This document shows, one piece after another, positions 17,301-25,931 of a stretch of 37,012 nucleotides of DNA. The DNA lies in NCBI RefSeq assembly GCF_025362505.1, contig NZ_JANYGG010000025.1, forward strand, positions 1-37,012, in the 5' to 3' direction. The notes beneath the pieces are model-generated. The model ran no database searches. It saw only the letters and a list, made by a program, of their open reading frames with translations, and was not told the DNA's origin. Position numbers and translations under genes: made by a program. The stretch comes from Sphingomonas sp. Its GTDB lineage: Bacteria > Pseudomonadota > Alphaproteobacteria > Sphingomonadales > Sphingomonadaceae. Position 1 is the first letter of the stretch. The number at the start of each line of letters is the position of its first letter.

Positions 17301-19164
17301 AACTCAAGGGTTCGAGGGTGACGTGAACGCTGCCTGGGGCCCCGGCGACAGCGGGGCAGGCGCCGATCGCGGCGGTGAAGCTGGTCGAGCGGGTCTCGAC
17401 GACGACATTCTGGTCGATGGCGGTGCTGGCGCTGTTGAACAGCAGCAATGTTTCATCGCCGGTACCCGGATCGAACCGCGAGACGGCGAACAGGCCGGGC
17501 TTTTTCGAGGCAAAACGGATGACCTGCAGCCCGCGGGTCAGCGCCGGCGAGGCGGTGCGGATTCGCGTGAGTTTTGAAAGCAACTGGTAAAGCGGATGAC
17601 CCCTATCGAAATTGTCGCGCGCGGTGGTCGCGCCCGACCCGATCAGCCGCTCGCTGTTATAGGATGCAACGGCGCTCGCGAACATGTCCTGCCGCGAGTC
17701 CTGGTCGCCGCCCGTGCCGGCGAAGCCCTGCTCGTCGCCCGAATAGATCGTCGGCACCCCGCGCAGGGTCAGCAGCATCGCATAGCCGAGTTCGACCCGC
17801 TTCAGCACCTCGGCGTCGCTCGCGGCGGGGAACGCCGTGCGCACGAAGTAACCGAACCGCCCCATGTCGTGATTGTCGAGGAAGGTCGCCTGGCGAAGCG
17901 CGCCTTCGGCCCCGCCCTCGTAGAGCGGATCGGCGGCGAACAGCTTAGCGAGGAGGTCGGTCCCGGCAGACCCGGCGACCACGCCCTTCACCGCGGCGGC
18001 GAAGGGGAAGTCGAGCATCGCCGGAAGCTTCGCCTCGCGCGTGTGGACCGCAGTGTGGGCCGGATCCATGTCGGCGGTGGAAGCCTCGCCGAAGATGTGG
18101 AAATTGGGAATACCGCGCGCCTTGGCGCGAGCAAGCATCGCCGGGGCGAACGCCGCCCAGAACTCCGCGTTCACATGCTGTTCGGTGTCGATGCGGAAGC
18201 CGTCGATGCCGAAGCGGTCTATCCACTGGCCGTAGATTTCGATCATGCCCGCGACGACCGCTGGATTCTCGGTGAACAAATCGTCGAGCCCGACGAAATC
18301 GCCTTGCTGGCTCGATTCACCCCTGAAGGTCGAATCGCCGCGGTTGTGATAATAGGCCGGGTCATTGAGCCAGGCGGGGACTTTCACATTTCGCTCCGTC
18401 GCCGGGACGGTAACAGTGTAAGCATAATCGGGATCGGTCAACCGCGCGAAATTGGCCGGGCTGCCGTCGCGCTCGCCGTTGAAGCCGGGGTTGATCGGCT
18501 TGCCCGCGATCCCGCCCCGGCGCTGGTAGGGATAGTCGGCGATGCTGCGGTAAGGGCATTCGGTCTTGCCCTGGCATTCAGCGAACTGGATCACGTCGGC
18601 GGTGTGATTGGCGATGATGTCCATATAGACTTTCATCCCCCGCGCGTGCGCCGCCGCGACCAGCACGGCGAAGTCGGCATTGGTGCCGAGATGCGAGTCG
18701 ACGCGGGTAAAGTCGGTCACCCAGTAACCGTGATAGCCCGCGCTTTCGTGCCCCGGCAGTCCCTGAACCGGCTTGTTGCGGAACACTGGCGCCAGCCAGA
18801 TCGCAGTGGCGCCGAGCCCCTGGATATAATCGAGCCGGCGCACCACGCCCTTGAGGTCGCCGCCGTGGTAAAAACCCTTGTCGGCGGGGTCGAACCCGGT
18901 CCGCAGCCGGTCGCCCTTCAGCCCGCCGCGATCGTTGGCGCGGTCGCCATTGTCGAACCGGTCGGGCAGCAGGAAATAGATCACTTCATCCTGCGGCAAG
19001 CGGGCGCGGAGGTCGGCGAGCGGGACGGCGGGCGGGACGGTGGGCGGGACGGTGGGCGCAGCGAGAGCCTCGCCGCAAATCCCCATCGTCGCCACGGCGC
19101 CAAGCACAAGGCGGGTGAGGTTCCGGGCAAACGGGGCAGCCCGGCGCGTTGTGAAACTGGTCAA
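17275..19164 (-). CDS. Secreted GH13 alpha-amylase-family enzyme, TTG start
   Basis: This 629-residue secreted amylase or cyclomaltodextrinase-like enzyme has a signal peptide (about 1-36, hydrophobic LTRLVLGAVATMG then ALAAP), a short TVPPTVPPAVP linker, and the GH13 barrel: MDIIANHT (region I), GFRIDTEQHV with Asp326, HIFGEAS with Glu360 and FLDNHD with Asp433. PDRFDNGDRANDRGG and YHGGDLKGVVRRLDYI are typical of the amylase-like group near MalS/cyclomaltodextrinase. I chose the TTG at 19164-19162, because it overlaps the preceding halogenase TGA as TTGA, has AAGGAAAT just upstream, and places the signal peptide at the N-terminus; no ATG is suitably placed. It would cut alpha-glucans outside the cytoplasm for the receptor/transporter system. 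Confidence 0.9.
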   Translation of the reverse strand: MTSFTTRRAAPFARNLTRLVLGAVATMGICGEALAAPTVPPTVPPAVPLADLRARLPQDEVIYFLLPDRFDNGDRANDRGGLKGDRLRTGFDPADKGFYHGGDLKGVVRRLDYIQGLGATAIWLAPVFRNKPVQGLPGHESAGYHGYWVTDFTRVDSHLGTNADFAVLVAAAHARGMKVYMDIIANHTADVIQFAECQGKTECPYRSIADYPYQRRGGIAGKPINPGFNGERDGSPANFARLTDPDYAYTVTVPATERNVKVPAWLNDPAYYHNRGDSTFRGESSQQGDFVGLDDLFTENPAVVAGMIEIYGQWIDRFGIDGFRIDTEQHVNAEFWAAFAPAMLARAKARGIPNFHIFGEASTADMDPAHTAVHTREAKLPAMLDFPFAAAVKGVVAGSAGTDLLAKLFAADPLYEGGAEGALRQATFLDNHDMGRFGYFVRTAFPAASDAEVLKRVELGYAMLLTLRGVPTIYSGDEQGFAGTGGDQDSRQDMFASAVASYNSERLIGSGATTARDNFDRGHPLYQLLSKLTRIRTASPALTRGLQVIRFASKKPGLFAVSRFDPGTGDETLLLFNSASTAIDQNVVVETRSTSFTAAIGACPAVAGAPGSVHVTLEPLSYAVCHVAR

Positions 19165-20678
19165 TGCATTTCCTTGTTGCCGGGACCGACCATCGCCGTG
19201 ACGAACTCGCGGTGAGTCGGGAATGTCTGTGCCTTCGCGCGATAACTGTTCGCGATGCTCTCCATGAACGGACCGACATCCTCGCCCGGCACATTGTCGG
19301 CCAATGGCGACCATGACTGCGGCATGATGCCCTGCCCGATCATTACCTGACCCCAGCTGTCGTCGAGGAACAGCTCATCCTCCTCGCGCATGAACAGGCC
19401 GGCTTCGCGGAACAGCGCGATCTTTTCGGCGAGCGTGTCCGGCAATTCGACGTGCCGGCAATGATCCCAGAACGGCTCGCCCTCGCGTTCATTGGCGACG
19501 TAATGGAGCAGGATGAAGTCGCGGATCCGCGCCCACTCGATGTCGGACAGGCGGTTGAACGTGTCGCGGCCGAACGCGACGCGCGCGCCATCGTTCGGGA
19601 GCAGGTTGAGCAACCGGCCGAGCGCCGACTGGACGAGGTGAATGCTGGTCGACTCGAGCGGCTCCATGAACCCCGCCGCGAGCCCCAGAGCGACGCAATT
19701 GTGCGACCAGTGTCGGGCGCGATGGCCGGTGGTGAAGCGGATCAGCCGCGGGTCGGCGAGCGGCTTGCCATCGAGGTTGGCGAGCAGCAGTTCGCTCGCC
19801 TCGTCCTGAGATATAAACGACGAGCAGTACACATGGCCGTTGCCGGTGCGGTGCTGGAGCGGGATGCGCCATTGCCATCCCGCTGGCCGCGCCATCGACT
19901 GGGTATAGGAGCGGAAGGCGGACGAGGATTCACATGGCACGGCGAGCGCGCTATCGCACGGCAGCCAATGGCTCCAGTCGACGAATGGAACCTCGAGCGC
20001 GCCGCCGAGCAGCAACGACCGAAAGCCGGTGCAGTCGATGAACAGGGTCCCCGCGACGCGCCGGTCGCGGTCGAGGTGCAGCGCGGTGATGTCGCCACTC
20101 TCGGCATCGCGCTCGACCTCGCCGATGAGCCCCTCGATGCGCGTGACGCCGCGGGCCTCGGAGTAACGGCGAAGCATAGCGGCGAACCCGGACGCATCGA
20201 AATGATAGGCGTAGGACAGGTCGGGGATCGCCTTGGCGCTGCCGTTGCCCTTGCCCATCCGGCCGAGCCGGGCGGCCGCCACGTTGATGCTGTAATCGCC
20301 ATAGCCCGCCGCGACGCCCATCTCGCGACCGCGCAGCCATAGCTGGCGGAACGGGATCAGTCCGACGCCGCGCCCGACCGTGCCGAAACTGTGGATGTAG
20401 GAGTGGCCCTTGCGCAGCCAGTCGACGAACTCGATGCCAAGCTTGAAGCTGCCGTTGGTGTCGCGCAGGAATTCGGCCTGGTCGATACCCAGCCCGACGA
20501 TCAGATTGTGGATTTGCGGGATGGTCGCTTCGCCGACGCCGACCGTGCCGATCTCGTCGGATTCAACGAGCGTGATCGACGCGCGGTTGCCGAGGAAGCG
20601 AGCGAAGGTCGCCGCCGCCATCCAGCCCGCCGTCCCGCCGCCGGCAATCACGATATCGAGGGGCGCGGATTGGGTCAT
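19161..20678 (-). CDS. Flavin-dependent tryptophan-halogenase-family protein (first in operon)
   Basis: This 505-residue PrnA-like protein has VIAGGGTAGWMAA (about 10-22), the catalytic-type lysine Lys79 in NGSFKLGIEF, the halogenase motif WQWRIP and GFMEPLESTSIH with the usual Glu-Ser pair. It differs clearly from the second halogenase at 12111-13616, so the two are old paralogues or independent acquisitions. The start at 20678 (MTQSAPLDIVIAGGG) has AGGG upstream; the longer frame to 20717 would run into a terminator hairpin and is rejected. It is the first gene after the receptor and its stop overlaps the TTG start of the secreted amylase. The native substrate is unknown; free tryptophan is not implied by the context. 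Confidence 0.88.
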   Translation of the reverse strand: MTQSAPLDIVIAGGGTAGWMAAATFARFLGNRASITLVESDEIGTVGVGEATIPQIHNLIVGLGIDQAEFLRDTNGSFKLGIEFVDWLRKGHSYIHSFGTVGRGVGLIPFRQLWLRGREMGVAAGYGDYSINVAAARLGRMGKGNGSAKAIPDLSYAYHFDASGFAAMLRRYSEARGVTRIEGLIGEVERDAESGDITALHLDRDRRVAGTLFIDCTGFRSLLLGGALEVPFVDWSHWLPCDSALAVPCESSSAFRSYTQSMARPAGWQWRIPLQHRTGNGHVYCSSFISQDEASELLLANLDGKPLADPRLIRFTTGHRARHWSHNCVALGLAAGFMEPLESTSIHLVQSALGRLLNLLPNDGARVAFGRDTFNRLSDIEWARIRDFILLHYVANEREGEPFWDHCRHVELPDTLAEKIALFREAGLFMREEDELFLDDSWGQVMIGQGIMPQSWSPLADNVPGEDVGPFMESIANSYRAKAQTFPTHREFVTAMVGPGNKEMH

Positions 20679-20691
20679 CGAGCGGCCCTGC

Positions 20692-20729
20692 AAGAAAATG
20701 GCCCTCGCCGCAATCAAGCAGCGAGAGCC
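20692..20729 (-). terminator. Intrinsic terminator or attenuator between receptor and halogenase
   Basis: On the minus strand GGCTCTCGCTGC (20729-20718), loop TTGATT and GCGGCGAGGGCC (20711-20700) form a 12-bp stem with two G-T pairs, followed by ATTTTCTT. It starts 10 bases after the receptor stop codon and ends 14 bases before the halogenase ATG. It would cap receptor mRNA and reduce read-through into the enzyme genes, giving more receptor than enzymes. Confidence 0.75.
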
Positions 20730-20738
20730 ATCAAAGGA

Positions 20739-23404
20739 TCAGAACTTGTAGGTGAAACCGGCCAGGAACCGGCGACCATAGGTCTGGTACTTGAGCCAGG
20801 ATTGCGGCAGCGAGACGACGCCGATGGTGGCCTGTCGTTCGTTGGACAGGTTCTGGCCCTGCAGATAAACCGAGAGCCCGCCGAGCGTCGATCCCTTGGG
20901 GAAATCATAGCCGAGCTGCGCATCGTAAATGTCCTCGGCCAACACATATTGCTGGTCGAAATTGCCGTTGAACGCCACGAAATCACCGAGGAAGCCCGAG
21001 CGATGGCGCAAGCTGCCGCGAGCGCTGAAGCCATCACCTTCGTAGAAGGCAGTCACGTTTGCGACGAACTTCGAATAGCCGGGAATCGGGGTCGTTGTTC
21101 CGTTATAACGCTTGACCGAGGTCTTGGTGTAACCAACGCCGCCGGTCAGACCAAAGCCAGAGAGGACCCGCGAGAAAGTCTCGAACTGCAGAGTTCCGGC
21201 AAGCTCGACACCATAGAGTTTTCCGCCGCTTGTGTTGACCGGGCCATTGAAGTTGCCGATCGGCGATGACGGCACGTTACCTGACGGCACCGGGAACCCC
21301 GAATAGTCGAACGTGGTCGATGTCGCCTGTTGATCAATATAAGTATCAAGATGTTTGTAGAAGCTCTGCAGGGCAATATAGCCCTTGGAACCAAAGTATT
21401 TCTCGATGGTCAGATCGACTGCCTTGGCCTGATACGGGCGAAGCAGGGGATTTCCGCCTCCGCCTGTGTAGATCGGGGGCGTAAAGGTATTGTTGATTCC
21501 AAATCCGACATTGTTGTTCAGCTGGTCAAGTCGCGGACGCATCATCTGCTTTGCCGCGGCAAAGCGCACGACCACATCATTCGCGAACCGGAAATTCAGG
21601 TTCAGGCTGGGCAGCACCATCCAGTAGGAGTCGGTGATCGAAGGCTTGGCAAAGCCAGCCGACCTCACCGAGGTATGGATACCCTGCACGCCGATGTTGC
21701 CGGTCAGGTGAACCGAGCCAAAATCGCCATCCAGCGGCGCCATCGCGTAAGGCGTCCAGACCTTCTCGGTCAGATTATAGCCCTGGCTCGCCCCATAGGT
21801 GTTGGGGATGAACGAGAGAACGCCCGCGGCCAGAGCGGCCCGCGGGTCGAAGCTGAGTATCGGGCCCAGCCCGCGATCAAGCGTGAATGGCGTGAGCAGG
21901 AGGTTGGCCGGAATCGCCGCCGTGAGGGCCCCGTTCGGTGGCGACAACGTGGCTTCGGTCTGCGTCACAACCTTGGATCGGTCGGTAAAATCGACGCCGA
22001 CCTTGATCGACTTGACCAGCCCGCCGACTTCGCGCTCGATTTCCGCGCGCGCTTCCTTGAGGTCGTCGTTGCTCTTGCGAACCTTGTCATACCCGGCCTG
22101 GACCGGCGAACCGCTCCAGCCTTCAACGTCGGTCAGCACCAGCGCGGAGCTGGCGCCATTGTAATCGCTGACAAAAATCGGGCCCTTGTCGGTAAAGGTA
22201 TAGGAAATTGTCGCCGTCGCGTTGGGAAGTGCGCGACCGAGGCCAGCAGTCGTCTCCAGATTATGATCGCGCCGCTTGGTCTTCGAATAGCTGAGATCGA
22301 CCAGCCCGCGCCAGCCATTGTGACCGTCCCACTTGGCGTTCCAGCCGAGCGAGATCTGATCGGTCTTGCGGTCGATCGCATAGTTTTCGATGACCGGGGT
22401 GCCGCGGATCGTCGCTGCGGTCACCAGTCCGTTGGTCACGGTCGAGCTGACGATGTGGTCATGGCCGCAGTAGCCGCCACAATTGAACGGCATTTCCCAG
22501 CCGCGCTTGTCGACGTTGTCGGTGAACTTCGAATAGAAGCCGTCGACGCTCATCGTCAGATTGTCGCTGAGCTTGGCCTCGATCGTGGCGTTGGTGCCGA
22601 AGCGCTTGAGCTGGTCGGATTCGAACCAGCTTTTGACGCCGTTCATGCCCTGGCCGCCGCCCGGATATCCGCCATAGCCCCAGGCATTCCAATCGCGGGT
22701 TTGATAAGGGTCGCTGGTGTAGGCCGCCGACAGCGCGACGCCCACGCGCCCATCGGCGAACTGGTCGACGTAGGTACCGAAGACGCGGAAGCCCTTGTCT
22801 TTGCTGTTGGGCTGGAGCTTCTGGTCGACAAGGACGCCGCGTGCGCCGACCGCGAGGATGCGCTTGGCGACTTCGAGTGGACGGATGGTGCGCAGGTCGA
22901 TGTTGCCGACGAGGCCGCCCGCCGTGTGATCGGCTTCGGTCGTCTTGTAGACGTCGACCCCGGCGAGCACTTCCGACGGATACTGGTCGAACTCGACCGC
23001 GCGGCTGTCATTCGAGGTGGTCTGCTGGCGCCCGTTGAGCGTGGTGGTCGAGAAGTCCGGGCCAAAGCCGCGGATCGAGATGATGTTGGCGCGACCGGCG
23101 CTCCGCTGTGAGGCGAGGCCGGGAAGGCGCGCGATCGACTCGCCGATGCTGTTGTCGGGCAGTTTGCCAATGTCTTCGCTGCTGACCGATCGACGACCGT
23201 CTCGGCCTTTTTCTTGCGCGCGGTGGCGCTGCGCAACGCGGCGCGGAAACCGGTGACGACGATCGCGTCCTTGTCGTCGGTTGCAGTGGGCGCGGCGGCC
23301 GGGGCGGCCGGTTCAGGCGCGGCCTGAGCGTAAGCCGGGCTGGCGAGCGCAAGTGCGACCCCGAGTGCCGACGTCGAATAAAGCGATTGCGTGAATTTCG
23401 TCAT
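20739..23404 (-). pseudogene. TonB-dependent outer-membrane receptor, frameshifted
   Basis: This outer-membrane receptor for a carbohydrate would be about 888 residues if read in one frame. It has a signal peptide (MTKFTQSLYSTSALGVALAL to AYA), an AP-rich stretch, DAIVVTGFRAALRSA as TonB-box-proximal sequence, the plug with GKLPDNSIGESIARLPGL, ISIRGFGPDFSTTTLNGRQQ and EVLAGVDVYKT, and a barrel ending in LAGFTYKF. The frame changes near 23189: the codons for VVD are followed by CGGTCAGC where one extra T would give VVDSVSSEDIGKLPDN, so one base seems lost. The ATG at 23404 has GGAGGGG upstream. By position after a LacI regulator and before amylases it should take up maltodextrins or similar alpha-glucans. 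Either a real null allele or a sequencing error. Confidence 0.88.
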
Positions 23405-23631
23405 GATTATCAATCCCCTCCGGGCCGCTTTCGAGAGCGGCGCACCATCCGTCTTTACGGATTGGGGACGCTAATGACTTAATCGTGGGCGCTCGTCGCT
23501 ATACATACGTATGCAGCTTCGCTACTCCTTGCACTGCTTCAACCTTGTGGCGTGATAACAACGATTTAGATTTACTTTTCGAACGACGAAATCGGCCCGA
23601 AGAAGCCAGATGAGTCGAAGATGGAACCCAG
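23405..23631. promoter_or_regulatory. Divergent control region, TonB receptor / LacI regulator
   Basis: These 227 bases separate the receptor start (23404) from the LacI-type gene (23632). The region is clearly AT-richer than its flanks. It holds a perfect palindrome (23504-23513), a hairpin GCCGCT/AGCGGC in the receptor leader (about 23425-23442), the receptor ribosome-binding site, and an 11-base direct repeat CCAGATGAGTC (23607-23617 and 23628-23638) whose second copy contains the LacI start codon. I could not assign firm -35/-10 pairs. Confidence 0.6.
23504..23513. promoter_or_regulatory. Operator-like palindrome CATACGTATG
   Basis: This 10-bp perfect palindrome lies in the receptor promoter region, 100 bases before the receptor ATG. 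LacI-family dimers bind such even palindromes with a central CG. A related sequence, GTATTCGTATGC, occurs upstream of the MFS gene (26144-26155), so both could be targets of the adjacent LacI-type regulator. Confidence 0.45.
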
Positions 23632-24660
23632 ATGAGTCAGCGCCGTCCCACTTCGTTCGACATCGCCGAACTCGCCGGCGTGTCGCAGCCGACTGTCTCG
23701 CGCGCGTTGTCGGGCAATCCGTCGGTCAGTGCCGAGACTCGGGCACGGGTTCTCGCGGCGGCCGCGCAGCTCCAGTACAAGGTCGACAAGAACGCCTCGG
23801 GCCTCCGCCGCCAGCATTCACGCACGCTGGCGCTGCTGTTCTTCGAAGATATGACGCCCGAGGATTCGCTGATCAATCCGTTCTACTTGTCGATGCTCGG
23901 CAGCATGGTGCGAAGCTGCGCCGGCCGCGGATATGACCTGCTCATCTCGTTCCAGCAGCTGTCGTCGGACTGGCATGTCGACTATGAGGACAGCCGCAAG
24001 GCCGACGGGATCATCCTGCTCGGCTATGGCGACTATCTCCAATATCGGCCGCGGCTCGAGAAATTGATCGAGCAGGAGACGCATTTCGTTCGCTGGGGCA
24101 GCCCGCGCGAAGGCCAGATCGGGACTACCATCGGGTCGGACAACGAAGGCGGCGGGTTCACCGCGACCGAGCATCTGCTCGGGCTGGGACGGCGCCGCAT
24201 CGCCTTCCTCGGCAGTGCGTCGCCGGCCTATCCCGAGATCCTCGACCGCTGGATCGGCTATGCCCGGGCGCATGACGAGGCGGGGCTTGCGGCCGACCCG
24301 GCGCTGGCCTTCGATGCCTTGCCGAGCGAGGAGGACGGCGCCCGCGCGGCCGTGGCACTGCTGTCGTCGGGCGCGCCGTTCGACGCCGTCTTCGCCTCGA
24401 GCGACCTCGCCGCGATCGGCGCGATGCGGGTGCTTCAGGAGGCCGGGCGATCGGTGCCGCAAGACGTTGCGATTGTCGGTTTCGACGATCTCACCGCAGC
24501 GCGGCTGGCGCGCCCTGCGCTGTCGACCGTCGCTCAGGGTGCCCGGCTAGCTGGCGAAGCGCTGGTCGAGGCGCTGATCGACGCGATCGAGCGTGGCGCA
24601 TCGACCAGCCGGCTGCTGCCGGTCGAGCTCAAGGTGCGCGGGTCGAGCGTTTCGGTTTAG
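23632..24660 (+). CDS. LacI-family transcriptional regulator of the alpha-glucan locus
   Basis: This 342-residue DNA-binding repressor has an N-terminal helix-turn-helix (FDIAELAGVSQPTVSRALSG, about 9-28), a hinge region (KVDKNASGLRRQ) and a periplasmic-binding-protein-like sensor domain with DGIILLGYGD, TEHLLGLGRRRIAFLG and VAIVGFDDLTAARLARPAL. The sensor ligand is probably a product of alpha-glucan breakdown such as a glucoside or maltose. It is divergent from the receptor operon and thus well placed to control it and itself. No strong ribosome-binding site precedes the ATG. It converges on the antiporter gene with a 4-base overlap of stop codons (24657-24660). Confidence 0.94.
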   Translation: MSQRRPTSFDIAELAGVSQPTVSRALSGNPSVSAETRARVLAAAAQLQYKVDKNASGLRRQHSRTLALLFFEDMTPEDSLINPFYLSMLGSMVRSCAGRGYDLLISFQQLSSDWHVDYEDSRKADGIILLGYGDYLQYRPRLEKLIEQETHFVRWGSPREGQIGTTIGSDNEGGGFTATEHLLGLGRRRIAFLGSASPAYPEILDRWIGYARAHDEAGLAADPALAFDALPSEEDGARAAVALLSSGAPFDAVFASSDLAAIGAMRVLQEAGRSVPQDVAIVGFDDLTAARLARPALSTVAQGARLAGEALVEALIDAIERGASTSRLLPVELKVRGSSVSV

Positions 24661-25931
24661 GCCTCGATCCCCGCGCCGACCTTGTGGCCCAGGCGGGGCA
24701 ACAGCCATTGCAGCAGGGGGCCGGTCATCAAGGTGGTGACGACCGCCATCAGCACCAGCATCGCGAAGATCGACGGCGGCAGGAAGCCAAGGTCATATCC
24801 GACGTTGAGCACGATCAGCTCCATCAGTGCGCGGGTGTTCATCAGCGCGCCCAGGGTCATCGATTCATCGTTCGAGAAGCCGCTCGCCCGCGCGGCGATA
24901 TACACGGGCACGATCTTGCCGAGGATCGACGCGGCGAGCACGATGGCCAGCCAGTCGATGTCGCCGGTCAGCCCGAGCAGGTTGGTCCTCAGCCCGGTGA
25001 AGGTGAAGAAAATCGGCAGGAAGAACACCAGCACGAACCCGCCGACCTGACGCCGCCACGCGGCGACGAAGTCGAGGTGGCGGTGGAACAGGAGGCCGCC
25101 GAGAAAACCGCCGAAGATCGCGAAAATACCGAGCGCAAAGGTGCAGATGGCCAGCGCGAAGATGCCGCACAGGACGATCGCCATGAGGTTGGGCGAGAGG
25201 ACCCCGTCCTTGACCGGGAATTTGCGAACCAGCCAACCGGCGAGCGGCGCCAGAGCGAAGCGGGCGACTAGGATCAACAGGACCAGTCCGCCGACCTGTA
25301 TCACGCTCGCCCCCCAGCTCAGCTGCGCCGCGGCGAGCGCCGAGACGACCGCGAGGAGAAGCCATCCGACGACGTCGTTGACCGCTGCGGCGGCGATCGC
25401 GACGACACCCAATTTATGTCGCTGGAGGTCGAACTGGACGAGGATCCGCCCGAGGATGGGCAGCGCGGTGATCGCCATCGCGACCCCGATGAACAGCGAA
25501 TAGACTGTCCGGTCGATCGTCGGCGCGAGCCGCGGCTGGCTGTAATGGCCGATCGCCAGCCCGAGCATGAACGGGACGGTGAGTGAGGCAAGTGCGATCC
25601 ACGTCGCCGCCCGCCGCGCCGTCTTTTCCTTTAGATGCGCGAACTCGAACTCGGCGCCGATCTGGAACATCAGCAGGGTCAGGCCGAGCTGGCTGAGGAT
25701 GGTGATTGCCGGCGACGGCTTGGCGCCGAATACCGCGACGCTGAAGTGCGGGGCGAGCCAACCGAGCAGCGACGGCCCGAGCAGCAGCCCGGCGACGATC
25801 TCCCCGACCGCGCCCGGCTGGCCGAGTTTGCGCGCCGCGACGTGAAGCAGGCGCGCGGCGGCGATCATCACGATGAGCTGGAGCAGGACCGAGAAGACAA
25901 GGTTCTCGGTGGCGTGGACCGACGAGATCAT
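24657..25931 (-). CDS. Cation/proton antiporter (CPA family, Na+/H+ exchanger domain)
   Basis: This 424-residue inner-membrane protein has about a dozen hydrophobic segments and no regulatory C-terminal domain. Visible motifs are GQPGAVGEIVAGLLLGPSLLG in the first repeat, LMFQIGAEFEF, AMAITALPILGRIL, and AAAVNDVVGWLLLA with Asn185-Asp186 in the ion-binding helix. An ND pair is usual in electroneutral CPA1-type exchangers, while many CPA2 proteins have DD, so transport is probably electroneutral Na+ or K+ for H+. The start MISSVHATEN at 25931 is the first that begins the membrane domain; the frame stays open upstream but that part is not hydrophobic or homologous. It has no evident link with sugar uptake. 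Confidence 0.9.
   Translation of the reverse strand: MISSVHATENLVFSVLLQLIVMIAAARLLHVAARKLGQPGAVGEIVAGLLLGPSLLGWLAPHFSVAVFGAKPSPAITILSQLGLTLLMFQIGAEFEFAHLKEKTARRAATWIALASLTVPFMLGLAIGHYSQPRLAPTIDRTVYSLFIGVAMAITALPILGRILVQFDLQRHKLGVVAIAAAAVNDVVGWLLLAVVSALAAAQLSWGASVIQVGGLVLLILVARFALAPLAGWLVRKFPVKDGVLSPNLMAIVLCGIFALAICTFALGIFAIFGGFLGGLLFHRHLDFVAAWRRQVGGFVLVFFLPIFFTFTGLRTNLLGLTGDIDWLAIVLAASILGKIVPVYIAARASGFSNDESMTLGALMNTRALMELIVLNVGYDLGFLPPSIFAMLVLMAVVTTLMTGPLLQWLLPRLGHKVGAGIEA

Noticed and set aside
19018-19060. Short tandem repeat encoding TVPP units after the amylase signal peptide
   Set aside because: It has only two to three imperfect units and reads as a normal proline-rich linker, not a minisatellite or regulatory array.
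21330-23111. Long plus-strand open frame opposite the TonB receptor
   Set aside because: It is the antisense of a receptor with conserved plug and barrel sequence and has no recognisable domain.
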